From: Entamoeba invadens IP1
Taxonomy: Eukaryota; Evosea; Mastigamoebida; Endamoebidae
Direction of reading: 5' to 3'
Length of the DNA: 55,124 nucleotides
Assembly (NCBI RefSeq): GCF_000330505.1
Contig: NW_004191857.1
Span: 204,580-259,703, forward strand
Below, in pieces: positions 1 to 10,396 of this stretch; within the stretch, counting starts at the first letter, position 1, and each line of letters begins with the position of its first letter. The notes beneath the pieces were generated by a model. The model ran no database searches. It saw only the letters and a program-made list of their open reading frames with translations, and was not told the DNA's origin. A program made the position numbers and the translations under genes.

Positions 1-728
1 TATTGTTTAAATCACATTTTTTATGAATTATTGTTTTTTTAACAAAATGTTAATTAAAAACATGCGCTAATTATGATGATAATAAAAAAATAATCAAATT
101 CTTATTTTTTAAAAAAAATCTGCTTTTTTTAGCGTTGTCATGTTGAACGGAAATTCAATATTACCTAATGTCCCGTTTATTTGTACAATTTTAAAAATAC
201 CTTTACCATAAACGATTTATTTGCCGCAAAAAAGAGATTCTTCAGTCTTTTTTTTAAAAAGGCAAATTTTTACGAGGCATGACTGTGGTGTAAAATAAGA
301 AACATAAAAAATACAATGATATTTATAAAAATAACGTCTCTTATTTATAGCTAACAGACCGTTACTTTCAATTAAAAAAGAGATGAACAAATCTAATGAA
401 CTCGGGATGGTATATATTCAGATTACCAAAAATAAAAATTGAAGGAATATCATTACTACATAAACCCGCCTTTTTTATCGTGATAACCATCAGAATAACT
501 ATTAAAAAGCTAATACAATTCTATTGATAAAGTGTAATGATAAGATCAATAGCAAAAGACGTTTTTTGTCGTTGAATGATTACCGACCATTTTGTGAAAT
601 TATTGAGGAGCCAAAAGCGTTGTTTCAAAAAAGCTATAAACGATAAAAAACGAATTAATTAAAAAATTCCAATTAGATTTTAGGAGCAATAGCTATTCAA
701 CTACAACATTTAGTTGATTATTTTAAAA
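1..728. other. A+T-rich intergenic DNA at the window edge
   Basis: No reading frame with coding character, no RNA gene and no clear repeat is visible. The sequence is dominated by A and T runs typical of spacers in this window. Confidence 0.5.
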
Positions 729-1001
729 ATGAAGAGAATAAAAAATAAAAAGATTATTAAATTGCACTATTTTGTGCTCATCGTTCATTTTTGTGATCTA
801 ATTCCGTTCCTTTCTTCCAATAAAATGAAAGACATCAAAGAACTCAACCAATTAATTGTCAGAGATTCATTTTTACTCCACCTGCCAGATAGTACTTTAC
901 TTCCTTTTTTATTTTTAGATACTTGCCTTTGTGATAAAGGGATTGTATTTTGTTTGAAACAAGAATTATCGTCAGTTAAACAACTTATTATCTTTGCATA
1001 A
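729..1001 (+). CDS. Doubtful 90-residue ORF
   Basis: An ATG-initiated frame of 90 codons lies about 210 bp upstream of the secreted-protein gene on the same strand. The product would be Leu/Ile/Phe rich with a basic start (MKRIKNKK) and three cysteines. I recognise no family, signal peptide or convincing membrane segment. It could be a small gene, a decayed fragment or chance. I list it only because it is longer than most non-coding frames in the spacers. Confidence 0.15.
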   Translation: MKRIKNKKIIKLHYFVLIVHFCDLIPFLSSNKMKDIKELNQLIVRDSFLLHLPDSTLLPFLFLDTCLCDKGIVFCLKQELSSVKQLIIFA

Positions 1002-1163
1002 TGAGTAAAAGCCGGGAGTACAAAACACTTATCCGCTAAACTTATAAACTCTGATTCAAGTTTTAAAAAAGGTATAAATAAATAAAAAATATTATAATGT
1101 TATATTCTTTTACCATCCATTTCAGTTTAACACCTTTTAATTATAACCGCTCTCCTTTGTACA

Positions 1164-1173
1164 GTATATAAAC
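1164..1173 (+). promoter_or_regulatory. TATA-like element of the secreted-protein gene
   Basis: The motif GTATATAAAC lies about 38-47 nt upstream of the ATG at 1211. It resembles the Entamoeba TATA-like core element (GTATTTAAA). It is followed by a tandem ATCACTCAA at about 1192-1209 that runs into the start codon, so the 5' UTR is probably very short. Confidence 0.5.
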
Positions 1174-1210
1174 TCAGATTATATTATTCAAATCACTCAA
1201 ATCACTCAAA

Positions 1211-2743
1211 ATGATCTCCACAGTAATACATTTACTCTTTGTCACGGCATTCTTTGAACTTGTAGAATCACAAGATCAAAATCATAGAGTCTGTATGATC
1301 GACTTTGGTGCGATAGATATGGATACAAATGCGAAATACATGACCAAGTCATGGGATTGTTATGATCGGATACCAAATCCAAAGAATGAGGTTTTAGCAA
1401 TGAATTTGGATTTGGCGTGTTATGTCCATGAAAATATGATGTTCCTTCATAAAGCTTCAAGAACAGTAAACAGATGTGGGCAATGGCTTCAAATCATCGG
1501 CCCGTCACAAAGTCAAATGAATTGTATGATAGCTGGATACCGTAATTACGACAGACCAAATTTAACTGATGACAAAGAGGAGAGACTCATAAGTGTAACT
1601 CCACAACTATTCACTACTTTTACAGGCGGTTTTGAAAACCAAGCTGAAGATATGACACAAGTGACTGTTTCATTCAGTGATATTGGAATATCTGCAACAC
1701 CAACACTTTTTGTTCTTAACAGAACCGAAACTGAAGTAAATGTGCAAATAGTGAATGCCAATAAAGTGCAATCAATGATCGGATTTGGTCGAATCTCAAC
1801 AAAAGAATTGTTGTATTATAACAAGAATCTTGATGACACATTCACTCTTCCTTTATACAATGAGAATATTTATGTTTCGTTAATAGCTTTGGACAGTGAA
1901 AATATTAATATTGATAATATCAATTTGGCCACTGGGGATCGATATGTGTCAGGTGTCAGATTTGAACAAAACAAGATACTCAAGTGCAAGTTCTTTACTG
2001 AAACGCAAGTCTTTGAAGAAGGCAGTACATTTGAAGAAACCATGTTTTTTAAATGGTATATTAAACATATCAAAATGGACGCTACAGGAACAATGTATGA
2101 CTCTGCACTTGCAAATATAGTGTTGAACATTGAAGAAACTGAAACCAAATTATCATTTTTCTATCCAACTGAAATTTTGATGAATAACGACTTCAGAGAG
2201 TTTATTTTTAAATTCAGAATCACCAACTTTGAAGGATTTATGTTGAAAAGAGCCGATTTGGAATTGACTAAAAACTATCAACAAATCGACGAAGAAAACA
2301 CCGAATACACCGAGCAGAACTTGAAAACAAAAATGACAATCAACGAAACTTCTGGTGAAGTGAAAATAAGAGCTCTATTTAGCAAAAAAATCAAGTTGTT
2401 TTCAAATACTGTTTCTTTTGTATTTGGTACATCAATAGGAAGTAAAATTTCGATTGGAACATCTTATCTTATCAGATCCGACATATATGTTGATCAACCA
2501 GATTGTAACAGTACTTCTTTTGATTGTGAACATACAGAATGTCTTACTTTAGATAACGATACGGTTCAAGACGGTCCAAATCCATTCACTAAAGAATGTC
2601 GACCAACATGTGGGACCTGTTTTGATGTTTTCAAATGTTCTACATCAGGAAAATGTGTCAATGAAAAGGTAATCAATCTTCGCAGCAGCAGCCTTAGTAT
2701 CTTCTCATCATTATTCCTCATTCTCTTGGCTCTATTTTTGTAA
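1211..2743 (+). CDS. Secreted, probably GPI-anchored protein of unknown family
   Basis: A 510-residue protein I cannot assign to a family. The N-terminus (MISTVIHLLFVTAFFELVES) is a signal peptide. The body has several N-glycosylation sequons (NLT, NRT, NET, NST, NDT) and looks beta-rich. The last 75 residues before the tail are cysteine-rich, including a TCGTC motif. The protein ends in a Leu/Phe/Ile stretch running to the stop (SIFSSLFLILLALFL) with no cytoplasmic residues, the usual form of a GPI-attachment signal. A surface or secreted role is therefore inferred. It stands alone on its strand, converging on a small spliced gene. No intron is needed, and the ATG lies just after a TATA-like element. 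Confidence 0.75.
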   Translation: MISTVIHLLFVTAFFELVESQDQNHRVCMIDFGAIDMDTNAKYMTKSWDCYDRIPNPKNEVLAMNLDLACYVHENMMFLHKASRTVNRCGQWLQIIGPSQSQMNCMIAGYRNYDRPNLTDDKEERLISVTPQLFTTFTGGFENQAEDMTQVTVSFSDIGISATPTLFVLNRTETEVNVQIVNANKVQSMIGFGRISTKELLYYNKNLDDTFTLPLYNENIYVSLIALDSENINIDNINLATGDRYVSGVRFEQNKILKCKFFTETQVFEEGSTFEETMFFKWYIKHIKMDATGTMYDSALANIVLNIEETETKLSFFYPTEILMNNDFREFIFKFRITNFEGFMLKRADLELTKNYQQIDEENTEYTEQNLKTKMTINETSGEVKIRALFSKKIKLFSNTVSFVFGTSIGSKISIGTSYLIRSDIYVDQPDCNSTSFDCEHTECLTLDNDTVQDGPNPFTKECRPTCGTCFDVFKCSTSGKCVNEKVINLRSSSLSIFSSLFLILLALFL

Positions 2744-2810
2744 TTTCAGCTTTTCTTATTTTTTTTGTTTTTAAAAATGTTTTATACTAAAAAAAGAAAA
2801 TATTATTTAA

Positions 2811-2847
2811 AATGTTATTTAAAGTGTTTTATAAAATGTTATTTAAA
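2811..2847. repeat. AATGTTATTTAAA motif copies between convergent 3' ends
   Basis: Two closely spaced copies of AATGTTATTTAAA (2811-2823 and 2835-2847) lie between the stop codons of two convergent genes. The same word clusters at about 34832-34870 and 35978-35992, also beside gene 3' ends. It may belong to 3' UTR or polyadenylation signals. Confidence 0.35.
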
Positions 2848-2876
2848 CAATTCAATAAACCAACGAATAAAAACAA

Positions 2877-3210
2877 TCATCTAAAGATGAACAAATCCTC
2901 TCTCATGGCCATATTTCCACTACCGAAAAAGTCGAGAGGAGACATCACATCAGTCCTTCTGCTACACACACGACTTCCAACGCGACTTCCCGAGTTACTA
3001 ACAGGGAGGCTACTATCATCGAATCCGATTGGAGACTTTCCACGTGAGGGGATAGAGAAATCCATTGGGATGTAGTTTGTGTCGAATGAACAGCTTTCGC
3101 TTGTCAAGTCACTATGAGTGAGTTTATATAAATTTAGCAGTTAAAATTAAAGGAATGACAAACTTCAAATCAACGGCGTGTACAGGTATTGGTTGTGTGA
3201 ACTTCGACAT
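2877..3210 (-). CDS. Small spliced gene, 93-residue protein of unknown function
   Basis: This gene appears only after splicing. Exon 1 is 3164-3210 (ATG, 15 codons plus 2 nt) and exon 2 is 2877-3111. The 52-nt intron (3112-3163) starts GTTTGT and ends TAG. The split codon is completed in frame and leads into a region with coding-like, less A+T-rich codons. The product is Ser/Arg/Gly rich in the middle (a GSRVGSRVCSRR segment), with a hydrophobic DFF motif and the C-terminus REDLFIFR. It has no signal peptide or membrane segment, so it is probably a cytosolic or nuclear small protein. I recognise no family. The frame, the canonical splice sites and the start codon argue that it is real. Confidence 0.6.
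3112..3163 (-). other. Intron of the small unknown gene
   Basis: 52 nt, GTTTGT donor and TAG acceptor, phase 2. It contains in-frame stops, so the two exons are not one open frame without splicing. Confidence 0.6.
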
Positions 3211-4133
3211 CAAAAGAAAGATGGAATTTGAGTTTGGCCGTTTTTTTGAAGGCAATTTTCATAATTGGAATTGAATGTTTTTTAACATATGGTAATTCCT
3301 TATTTTTCAGTCGATAATTGAAGTCAACAATGTTCGTTTTTTTGTTAACAGTTCATTTCAATGTATCATATAATACTATTAATATACTATTAATATTGAT
3401 ACATTTTTATTGTTGTAAAAAAATGTAAATGAGATTTTTTGGAAAAAAGATTATTTCATGAATGGCGGCATTTTTAACTTTTTATTACCAATTACTTTTG
3501 TGATAATATTTTATTTTTAAAAACAAATTTGTGTGTCTTGATTTCCCAAAGTTTATATTATAAAAGACTTATTTATAATTAATTGTATAATATTTAAAAA
3601 AATGTCTATTTTTAAAGATTTACAAAGAAAAAATAGTGGCTTTTAATAGTTTCGTTTGCTATATTTTTGAAATAAAAATTTTCCTTATGTAATACGTTAA
3701 TTGTATTTTTGCCGTTTAATTCGTTATTTTTTAAATTAAGTTGTTTTAATGAATTAATTGTTAATTGTCGTTTTATTTAATTATATTATTTTTTCATACT
3801 TGATATAACCATATTTTTTAATATAAATACTATTTTATTGTAACTTTTGGTTGTTTTAAAAATAAAACTATCAATCCGATAGTTAATATTTTATTACAAT
3901 TTTAATATATTAATTATAGAATAAGCAATAGTAGATAGAAGTTTTTATTGTATTTAGTTTATATTAAACAAAATGTTATTAATAAAATGTTTTTATAATT
4001 TGATAGTTTTACCTTTTTCCAAATAAATAATAAAAAATGTTATTATTATAGTTTAAGAAACAACAATACAATACTATAAAAAATGTTATAAATAGTATTA
4101 ATTTTTACTAATGAACAAAGTGCTAAATAACAC
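3211..4133. other. A+T-rich intergenic DNA
   Basis: The spacer lies between the start of the small spliced gene and the 3' end of the TMK kinase gene. Only A/T runs are visible, with several AAAATGTTATT words near 3970-4090 close to the TMK stop codon. No gene is seen. Confidence 0.5.
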
Positions 4134-7100
4134 TTATTTACTATAGTCTGTTTTTAATAGTTCTTCTAATTTCTCAACCACTTCCTCTATTTTAAGTCGC
4201 GCATTAACATCTTCCGTCCAACACTGCGAAATGAGGTTATACATTCTATCTGGTAAGTTTGCTTTTGGTCTTCTTTTACCTTCAGCAATGAAAGTGGCAA
4301 CGATCCACGGGTAACTAAATAATTCTTTAGGATATGGATCGTCCCAAATCATCACGGAGTACATAGTGACACCAAATGAGAATACATCTGCAGCTGTTTT
4401 ATATCTTTTTTTATTGAGTACTTCAGGCGCCATAAACGAAGGTGTTCCCACGCCTTTAGTAAATGTCATATTCGTCATCATCAAATTGATATTCCTTGCA
4501 CTTCCAAAATCAGTCAGTTTAGCATTGACACGGACATTAGCGTCGACTATTAAGACTAACATATTATCCGGTTTAATATCTCTGTGTAAGATCCCATTGT
4601 TGTGTAAATACATAATACCTTTTGCAGTGTCTTGTAGCATTTTCACTCGTAGACTTCGCCTCACTTGCTTCTTCTCTTTACTCTCAATCATCTTCTCGAT
4701 GCTCCCATACTGCGCAAATTCAGTGATAATCGCACGTTCATCCCCTAAGTATACAGCTCCATAAAAATGAATGATATAATCACTTCGAAACTTCTCTAAC
4801 ATCTCTACCTCGTGTAAAAACTCCTCTTCTTGATTGTCTCCATTCGACATTTTGGGTTTCAACCGCTTGATGGCTACTTTGTTCCCTCGGTAATCACCAA
4901 GAAAGACTACACCAAACGTCCCCTCCCCTATTTGCTTCTTCTGAATTAATTCGTCGGGATCTATGATACTCGATTGCTGCGTTTGCACAGAAAGGCCTAT
5001 TGTAAACTGTAACTCCTGCCCAACGTGGAAGTTAAAGACGGAGAAGACTATTTGTTGTTCGATTTTAGTGGAACACATGGGGTGGACCGTGACTACAAAT
5101 TCAATTGCCTTTCCTGGTCGTAAAAAGACAAGACTTGGGGTGATCGACATGTCATACTTTTTCGATACTACAAAACTGGGTTGTATCTTCACTTTATGTT
5201 TCCCACTATTTGCAACAACTATTTTAAGAGGAGTCTCTTCATTCACTGGAATAGCGTCTTCATCATATAATGTGAACGTTTTCTGTGTGACTAATATCCC
5301 AGGAAGTGCCTCTATGAAGCGAGAGAATGTGAAGATGTCACTGAGATTCATCGTGTTCTCCTGTTTGAGTCGAATTGCTTTACGAAGAATATAAGTGATT
5401 GTAAAGTACAAGATTATTACAAGTAGTACAACTCCACCTAATACGATCAGTGATATCCACCAAAGAGACTTTTGCACACAAATGGAATTTTCTAACTTGT
5501 GAAACGTGTCACACGAATCACATTTGTTCTTCGAAGAACTCGTGCAAAATTGGATGTTCGTGTAATCAACACAAATGTCATTCGAAAGGACATAATCCCT
5601 TTCACATAACACGCAACTGGTGCTCGAAGTGCATTTTTGGCAATTGGAAACACATTTTGAACAATACGAGTTGGACATATAATAAGTGTCCTCACACTTT
5701 GCACACCCATTTTTATCAAACGACGCGCAATGGGTTATGTTAGAGTACAAAACACATTCATTAGCGTTGAACAAAAAGTAATCAGATGTACACGAAATGG
5801 GTTGGACGACATTTTGAGTGAATACACACAACTCCACACCAACTGGACATTTAAAACATTCAGTGCCCTTTCGATAATATCCATCCATACAGATTGCACA
5901 CCCTATTTTAGATATAGTCATGACTTTACATGACTCACTTAACTTGTCATCAGTAAGGCAGTTATGATTGACCAATGAATCTGTGGCATTCGTACATGAT
6001 AGACAAATTGTGGAGTTAAAACAACTTGCACAGTGTGAACTACAAGGTACACATTTTGTGTTATTCACATAGTATCCACTCGAACATGATATACAAGTGC
6101 CAAAGTGATTAATGACACACTGGGAATATGTCTCATCTTCTGTTTTAATATATGGAAAGAGGGAGGTACTCACAATTTGTTCACAAGTTGTATTGAAAAG
6201 CCATATGTCTTGTGATGTCGTTGAACACTCCAAACACTCCCCATGTGATCCTACACATGATTCACATAATGTGTCACACGTCTCACAATATGGTTTGTTG
6301 AATGTCCCATAATTGCATCTTTGACATTTGCTATCATTAATTATATCACACTCACCATTTGTTGCTTGGCACTTCCCATCAATTATAGAATTTTGTCCAT
6401 CACATGTCAAACACTCCGTCTTTGTACATCTCATACAGGAATCACCAAAAGTTGTGTTTGTTATACATTTCTTACAAGTACTTTTGTCATTGAAATAGCC
6501 AACTGGACACGAGAGAATACTATTTGTTGTTTCTATAACACCTTCTAAACTCGTTAAACATGTACCATTCATCAGTTTATAATTGTAGTCACAAATAGTG
6601 CACTCTATTTGTGAAACACAACTTTTACAATGCTCTCCACAAATTTTACAATTCCCATTCACTACAAAATAGCCTTCATTGCATTTAACACAATTTCCAT
6701 TGATCTGTGAAACACATTTCGCAATTCGATTTATTACACATCCATTGCCACTTGTCTTCATTTCATCTTTACATTTGAGACATTCACTCTTACTACACCG
6801 AAGACAATTGATGTCAGAACACTCAATGCACTTCTGTGAAATCAATGAACTGTTTGTAATATCACTCTCTAAATACCACCCCTCAAAACACTCTTTACAT
6901 AACCCAACACTACTGTACTCCTCACAATGCGTCACTGTGATACTTTCTTTGCACTTTCCTGACACTTCACCTTGTCCACACGAATCACAAACAAATTCGT
7001 TATCCACTAAATGTCCAACTTGACACTTCAAGGTGGACAAATATACCAAATAAGTCCCAACCACTTTAAACCCACCAGTCGACTTTGTATTGAATATTGA

Positions 7101-9359
7101 CGCAATTTGTGTCAACTCAAAGGATGTGCCATTTGGTACATCCACATACAAATCTACAAACTTTCCAGTAATTTGCACTTTCTTTGCACCTTGTGTTTCG
7201 TTTAAAGTGAAGATCAAACTCTTACCCATCCCTCCAATATTGATATTGTCGTGTGTGACTATTTCAATTTTGTTTTTGCTTTCAATTTCGATGTCAACTG
7301 TCGTTTTCCCATTCCCCAAAACAGTGACTTGTGCGTTATCAATGAAGTGTAAAATCCTTATACTTCTTACATTTTGTAACACAATGTTCTCCCCAGAAAA
7401 GTACAAGTCTCCTTCTATAGTATCACAAAAAGAATTATTTGTGATATTATAATGACTCAAATCACAATAAAATTCACAGTAATCCCCTTTACATGGGCAT
7501 TGGGCATTCTCAAACGTTTCAAATGAGTAATCAACCACTTGACATTTCACTTTTGTTTTATCGTCATTTGTGTAATTGTTTGGACATATCCTAACAAGAT
7601 TCCCCAACACCAAAGTCACAAACTTTGAGTCAGTTGCACCATTCAATGTTTCTGACACGGCTTGGTGGGTAGTAACAAGCTCAAAACAAGTACTTTGTGT
7701 ATCATCAAATTCTTTGATCATATTTCCATCACTAACAAAATACCCTTCATTCATTTGAATGAGCGCACCTCTATTCAAATTATCTACGACACCGATAATT
7801 TCAATGTCATATGTTTTAATTATTGAATTGAATCCTCCTCTTATGTTATTTGTGTTTGTAAGTACTATTTTGCCACAGCGAAGTTCAGCATATACCTCGA
7901 CACTTGTGATCTTCGAGAAGTCACAATTCCCTTCGACAACAATACTACTTCCTCTTATTGTAATTGATTCAGATGGTTTCCCAATGATCTCTTTCCAATA
8001 CTTTGTAGTATTCCCACTCGAATAATTTGTAGTCAATTGTAGTGTCATTCTATTCTGTCTATCTTCTGTCATGTAGTTGCAATCGCTTTGTTCAAAGTTA
8101 CCAGAAGCGTCTTGTGTGCACATACAATTGATGACACTCCCTTTTTTGACATATCTATTTCGTGGGCCATTACACCGTATTTCATCAATTTGAGTCCGCG
8201 CCAAAAAAGCATCACACTCACTTGTATTGACTCCGCACTTTCCAATAAATAATATGTTATTCACTTTATCTACTTTACTATAGTCAACACTTTCAATATA
8301 GAAATTGCCAAGGTCATAGACGTATTCAGTACTTTCTATAACTATTTGCCCTTTAAAATAAACACTCCCATCTATCCGCAATGGACTTTTCAAAACTACT
8401 TCACCTAAAAAAGTTAGATTGGCGCCTTTTCGTATTGTCAGCAACGTATCTTCCTCACTTGTTATCAATGAATTCCACAAATGTTCATATGGGATCTTGT
8501 CCTGTTTAGGGTTGACATAGAAATCAAAGTATCGACTTAAATAAGTGCAGTCTTGTGCGTGATTTTTATATTCATAATTGTCATATGAACATGCACAATC
8601 ATCAGTTTGTAAGACATCCACTCCACATATTTCAATACGGTGATACCCCCCTCTGTCACAAGCTGACACCACTTTCAATTGACTGTTATTCACCCCTCTG
8701 GTATATTTCACTGTATCCCCTACAGTCGTATATCGATATTGGCAATTCTCTCGAGCAGTTTCATTGACCATTTCAACATCCAAATATCCATGTAAAAAGA
8801 GGGTTGGTGAAAATCCCCACTGAAATCCCATTTCAACATATTCGTAATTGGGGGTGGGGCTGGATATATTAAATTGCCTCGACTCCACTGATATATAATA
8901 TGGATATTTCTTGTTGGTACTCGCTCTCCCCATGAGTGTAAGAGTCGACCCAGATATTATATAATACGTGTTGATCGTCCACGACAGTTTTTCAATATAC
9001 TCTTCTATGGTGATGTTTAAGTAGTCACGTGCATATAACGTTCCATAAAAATAGAATTCAAGTAATCGATTTGGCGGAGTGGTATATTGATTGTCCTCTT
9101 CATCTAACACGTGAAATTTGTTGTTCTCTTTTATAGTGACGTTTGTTGAACAACAATCTGGAAATACTGTAAACGTGACCAAACTCGCAGTTTGTGTATA
9201 ATCAAACCCCACTGAATATCCAGGGTAGTGACAACTCGTGTCGTTTGATTGTTCATGAATGATAACTTCGTTGTCTCGCAAACACCAAATGTTTGTGGTC
9301 TTGTCTGTGGTACTGAAAACACCGACCACAAAGACCACAAGGTAAATCCAAAAAGACAT
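4134..9359 (-). CDS. Transmembrane receptor kinase (TMK family) with CxxC-rich ectodomain
   Basis: A 1741-residue type I membrane protein. The signal peptide is MSFWIYLVVFVVGVFST. Residues about 20-775 form a cysteine-containing, beta-rich ectodomain with many N-glycosylation sequons. Residues about 776-1297 are a dense series of CxxC/furin-like repeats. One membrane span lies at about 1298-1325. A cytoplasmic linker at about 1340-1465 looks like an MSP/Ig-type beta-sandwich. The C-terminus (about 1472-1736) is a complete TKL-type kinase domain: GEGTFG loop, VAIKRLK lysine, HRDIKPDN (about 1590), DFG (about 1618) and APEV (about 1645). Every catalytic motif is intact, so it is predicted active. 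The Entamoeba TMK family comprises many such candidate surface receptors. The ligand cannot be read from sequence. Confidence 0.93.
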   Translation of the reverse strand: MSFWIYLVVFVVGVFSTTDKTTNIWCLRDNEVIIHEQSNDTSCHYPGYSVGFDYTQTASLVTFTVFPDCCSTNVTIKENNKFHVLDEEDNQYTTPPNRLLEFYFYGTLYARDYLNITIEEYIEKLSWTINTYYIISGSTLTLMGRASTNKKYPYYISVESRQFNISSPTPNYEYVEMGFQWGFSPTLFLHGYLDVEMVNETARENCQYRYTTVGDTVKYTRGVNNSQLKVVSACDRGGYHRIEICGVDVLQTDDCACSYDNYEYKNHAQDCTYLSRYFDFYVNPKQDKIPYEHLWNSLITSEEDTLLTIRKGANLTFLGEVVLKSPLRIDGSVYFKGQIVIESTEYVYDLGNFYIESVDYSKVDKVNNILFIGKCGVNTSECDAFLARTQIDEIRCNGPRNRYVKKGSVINCMCTQDASGNFEQSDCNYMTEDRQNRMTLQLTTNYSSGNTTKYWKEIIGKPSESITIRGSSIVVEGNCDFSKITSVEVYAELRCGKIVLTNTNNIRGGFNSIIKTYDIEIIGVVDNLNRGALIQMNEGYFVSDGNMIKEFDDTQSTCFELVTTHQAVSETLNGATDSKFVTLVLGNLVRICPNNYTNDDKTKVKCQVVDYSFETFENAQCPCKGDYCEFYCDLSHYNITNNSFCDTIEGDLYFSGENIVLQNVRSIRILHFIDNAQVTVLGNGKTTVDIEIESKNKIEIVTHDNINIGGMGKSLIFTLNETQGAKKVQITGKFVDLYVDVPNGTSFELTQIASIFNTKSTGGFKVVGTYLVYLSTLKCQVGHLVDNEFVCDSCGQGEVSGKCKESITVTHCEEYSSVGLCKECFEGWYLESDITNSSLISQKCIECSDINCLRCSKSECLKCKDEMKTSGNGCVINRIAKCVSQINGNCVKCNEGYFVVNGNCKICGEHCKSCVSQIECTICDYNYKLMNGTCLTSLEGVIETTNSILSCPVGYFNDKSTCKKCITNTTFGDSCMRCTKTECLTCDGQNSIIDGKCQATNGECDIINDSKCQRCNYGTFNKPYCETCDTLCESCVGSHGECLECSTTSQDIWLFNTTCEQIVSTSLFPYIKTEDETYSQCVINHFGTCISCSSGYYVNNTKCVPCSSHCASCFNSTICLSCTNATDSLVNHNCLTDDKLSESCKVMTISKIGCAICMDGYYRKGTECFKCPVGVELCVFTQNVVQPISCTSDYFLFNANECVLYSNITHCASFDKNGCAKCEDTYYMSNSYCSKCVSNCQKCTSSTSCVLCERDYVLSNDICVDYTNIQFCTSSSKNKCDSCDTFHKLENSICVQKSLWWISLIVLGGVVLLVIILYFTITYILRKAIRLKQENTMNLSDIFTFSRFIEALPGILVTQKTFTLYDEDAIPVNEETPLKIVVANSGKHKVKIQPSFVVSKKYDMSITPSLVFLRPGKAIEFVVTVHPMCSTKIEQQIVFSVFNFHVGQELQFTIGLSVQTQQSSIIDPDELIQKKQIGEGTFGVVFLGDYRGNKVAIKRLKPKMSNGDNQEEEFLHEVEMLEKFRSDYIIHFYGAVYLGDERAIITEFAQYGSIEKMIESKEKKQVRRSLRVKMLQDTAKGIMYLHNNGILHRDIKPDNMLVLIVDANVRVNAKLTDFGSARNINLMMTNMTFTKGVGTPSFMAPEVLNKKRYKTAADVFSFGVTMYSVMIWDDPYPKELFSYPWIVATFIAEGKRRPKANLPDRMYNLISQCWTEDVNARLKIEEVVEKLEELLKTDYSK

Positions 9360-10054
9360 GATTTAAAAAGTTCGTATGAAAAGTCCTTTGGCCACTGTTA
9401 ATTTTTTTCATTTTTGCCATTGTACTGTGAAAAATAAGACTAATTCTAGCAAAAGAAACGTTATTGATAGTTAACACCTATTTGTAATTTTTTAAACTCC
9501 AAAATCTCACTGTAGTATTTTTAAATCATTTTTCATACAAAGTATGATTTTTTAATAGTATTGTTTTACTATTATAATAGTATTTTTGCCAATTATAATA
9601 ATTTTATTTTAGTTAAAAATTGTGTTTGGGTTTTTGAAAGAATTTTCAACAATGAAAACTTACTAATTAAATTTAGATTAATGTACTATAATGTAATGAA
9701 ATTAAGATGGTTTAAATTTTCAAAGCAAACAACGAATATTTTGTTCTAAATTTGTCTAATAGTTTCATAATTTTGAAATTTAATTGTTTACATTTATTTA
9801 TAATAAAACAAATTATATTTTTTAATTTTATTTGCAATGTCATCAATAAAAATCTTTTAAAAAAATCGTGTTGAAAGATATCGGAAATTCATTTTAATAA
9901 TTAAGTACAAATAATACATTCATTTATAATATTTACCGATAAATCAAATACTTTCAAAAAACTATAATTTTATAATAAACTGTAATTAAATAATTTTAAA
10001 AATATGTATTAAAAAATTATTATTAATTTCTATAAGAAAATGTATTTAAAACAA
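9360..10054. other. A+T-rich spacer upstream of the TMK gene
   Basis: This spacer holds the TMK promoter (minus strand) and the 3' side of the MIF gene. Just upstream of the TMK ATG the minus strand reads CGAACTTTTTAAATC, combining a GAAC-like and a TATA-like word. The rest is A/T runs with one unconvincing ORF. Confidence 0.45.
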
Positions 10055-10396
10055 TTAGAATGTTTCATGATTAAATCCCCAGTTGTTTGTAGAGAACTCA
10101 GTAAAGTTAAGGTAAATGTTATCTCCTTTAATACCCGCCTTTTCTTCCAGCATTTTACAAAACCTTGCAGAAAGTGGCTCTTGCTTTCCCTTAAGCCCTC
10201 CAATACTTCTTATGTCTATGAAAGCGCTATCTTTCGCCGAACCCCCAAACCCACCAATAGACATTACCAATTGAGTTGAACAATACAATATAGGCTTCCC
10301 TACTGTATCTGATAATATTTTCATCGCCTCTTCTACGATCTCTTTCTGAACTTCGGTCGAGATTGACGAGTTGAGTTTGATGAGTGCAATTGGCAT
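10055..10396 (-). CDS. MIF: Macrophage migration inhibitory factor (MIF) homologue
   Basis: A 113-residue protein of the MIF/tautomerase superfamily (human MIF is 115 residues). I chose the ATG at 10396 because it gives the N-terminus MPIALIKLN; after Met removal Pro becomes residue 1, the catalytic base of the tautomerase site. A start further upstream would bury that proline. Family-like segments include GKPILYCSTQLVMSIGGFGG, the IRSIGGLKG stretch and the C-terminal IYLNFTEFSTNNWGFNHETF. MIF homologues in Entamoeba and other parasites are secreted without a signal peptide and act as pro-inflammatory mimics of the host cytokine; that role is inferred here. The gene diverges from the UBR4-like gene across a 335-bp spacer. 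Confidence 0.93.
   Translation of the reverse strand: MPIALIKLNSSISTEVQKEIVEEAMKILSDTVGKPILYCSTQLVMSIGGFGGSAKDSAFIDIRSIGGLKGKQEPLSARFCKMLEEKAGIKGDNIYLNFTEFSTNNWGFNHETF

Noticed and set aside
2812..3075. Plus-strand 87-residue ORF
   Set aside because: It is antisense to the spliced small gene and begins inside the AAAATGTTATTTAAA repeat, giving an artificial MLFK...MLFK start.
9561..9749. 62-residue ORF in the TMK-MIF spacer
   Set aside because: Asn/Phe/Tyr/Ile-rich translation of A+T-rich DNA with no coding character.
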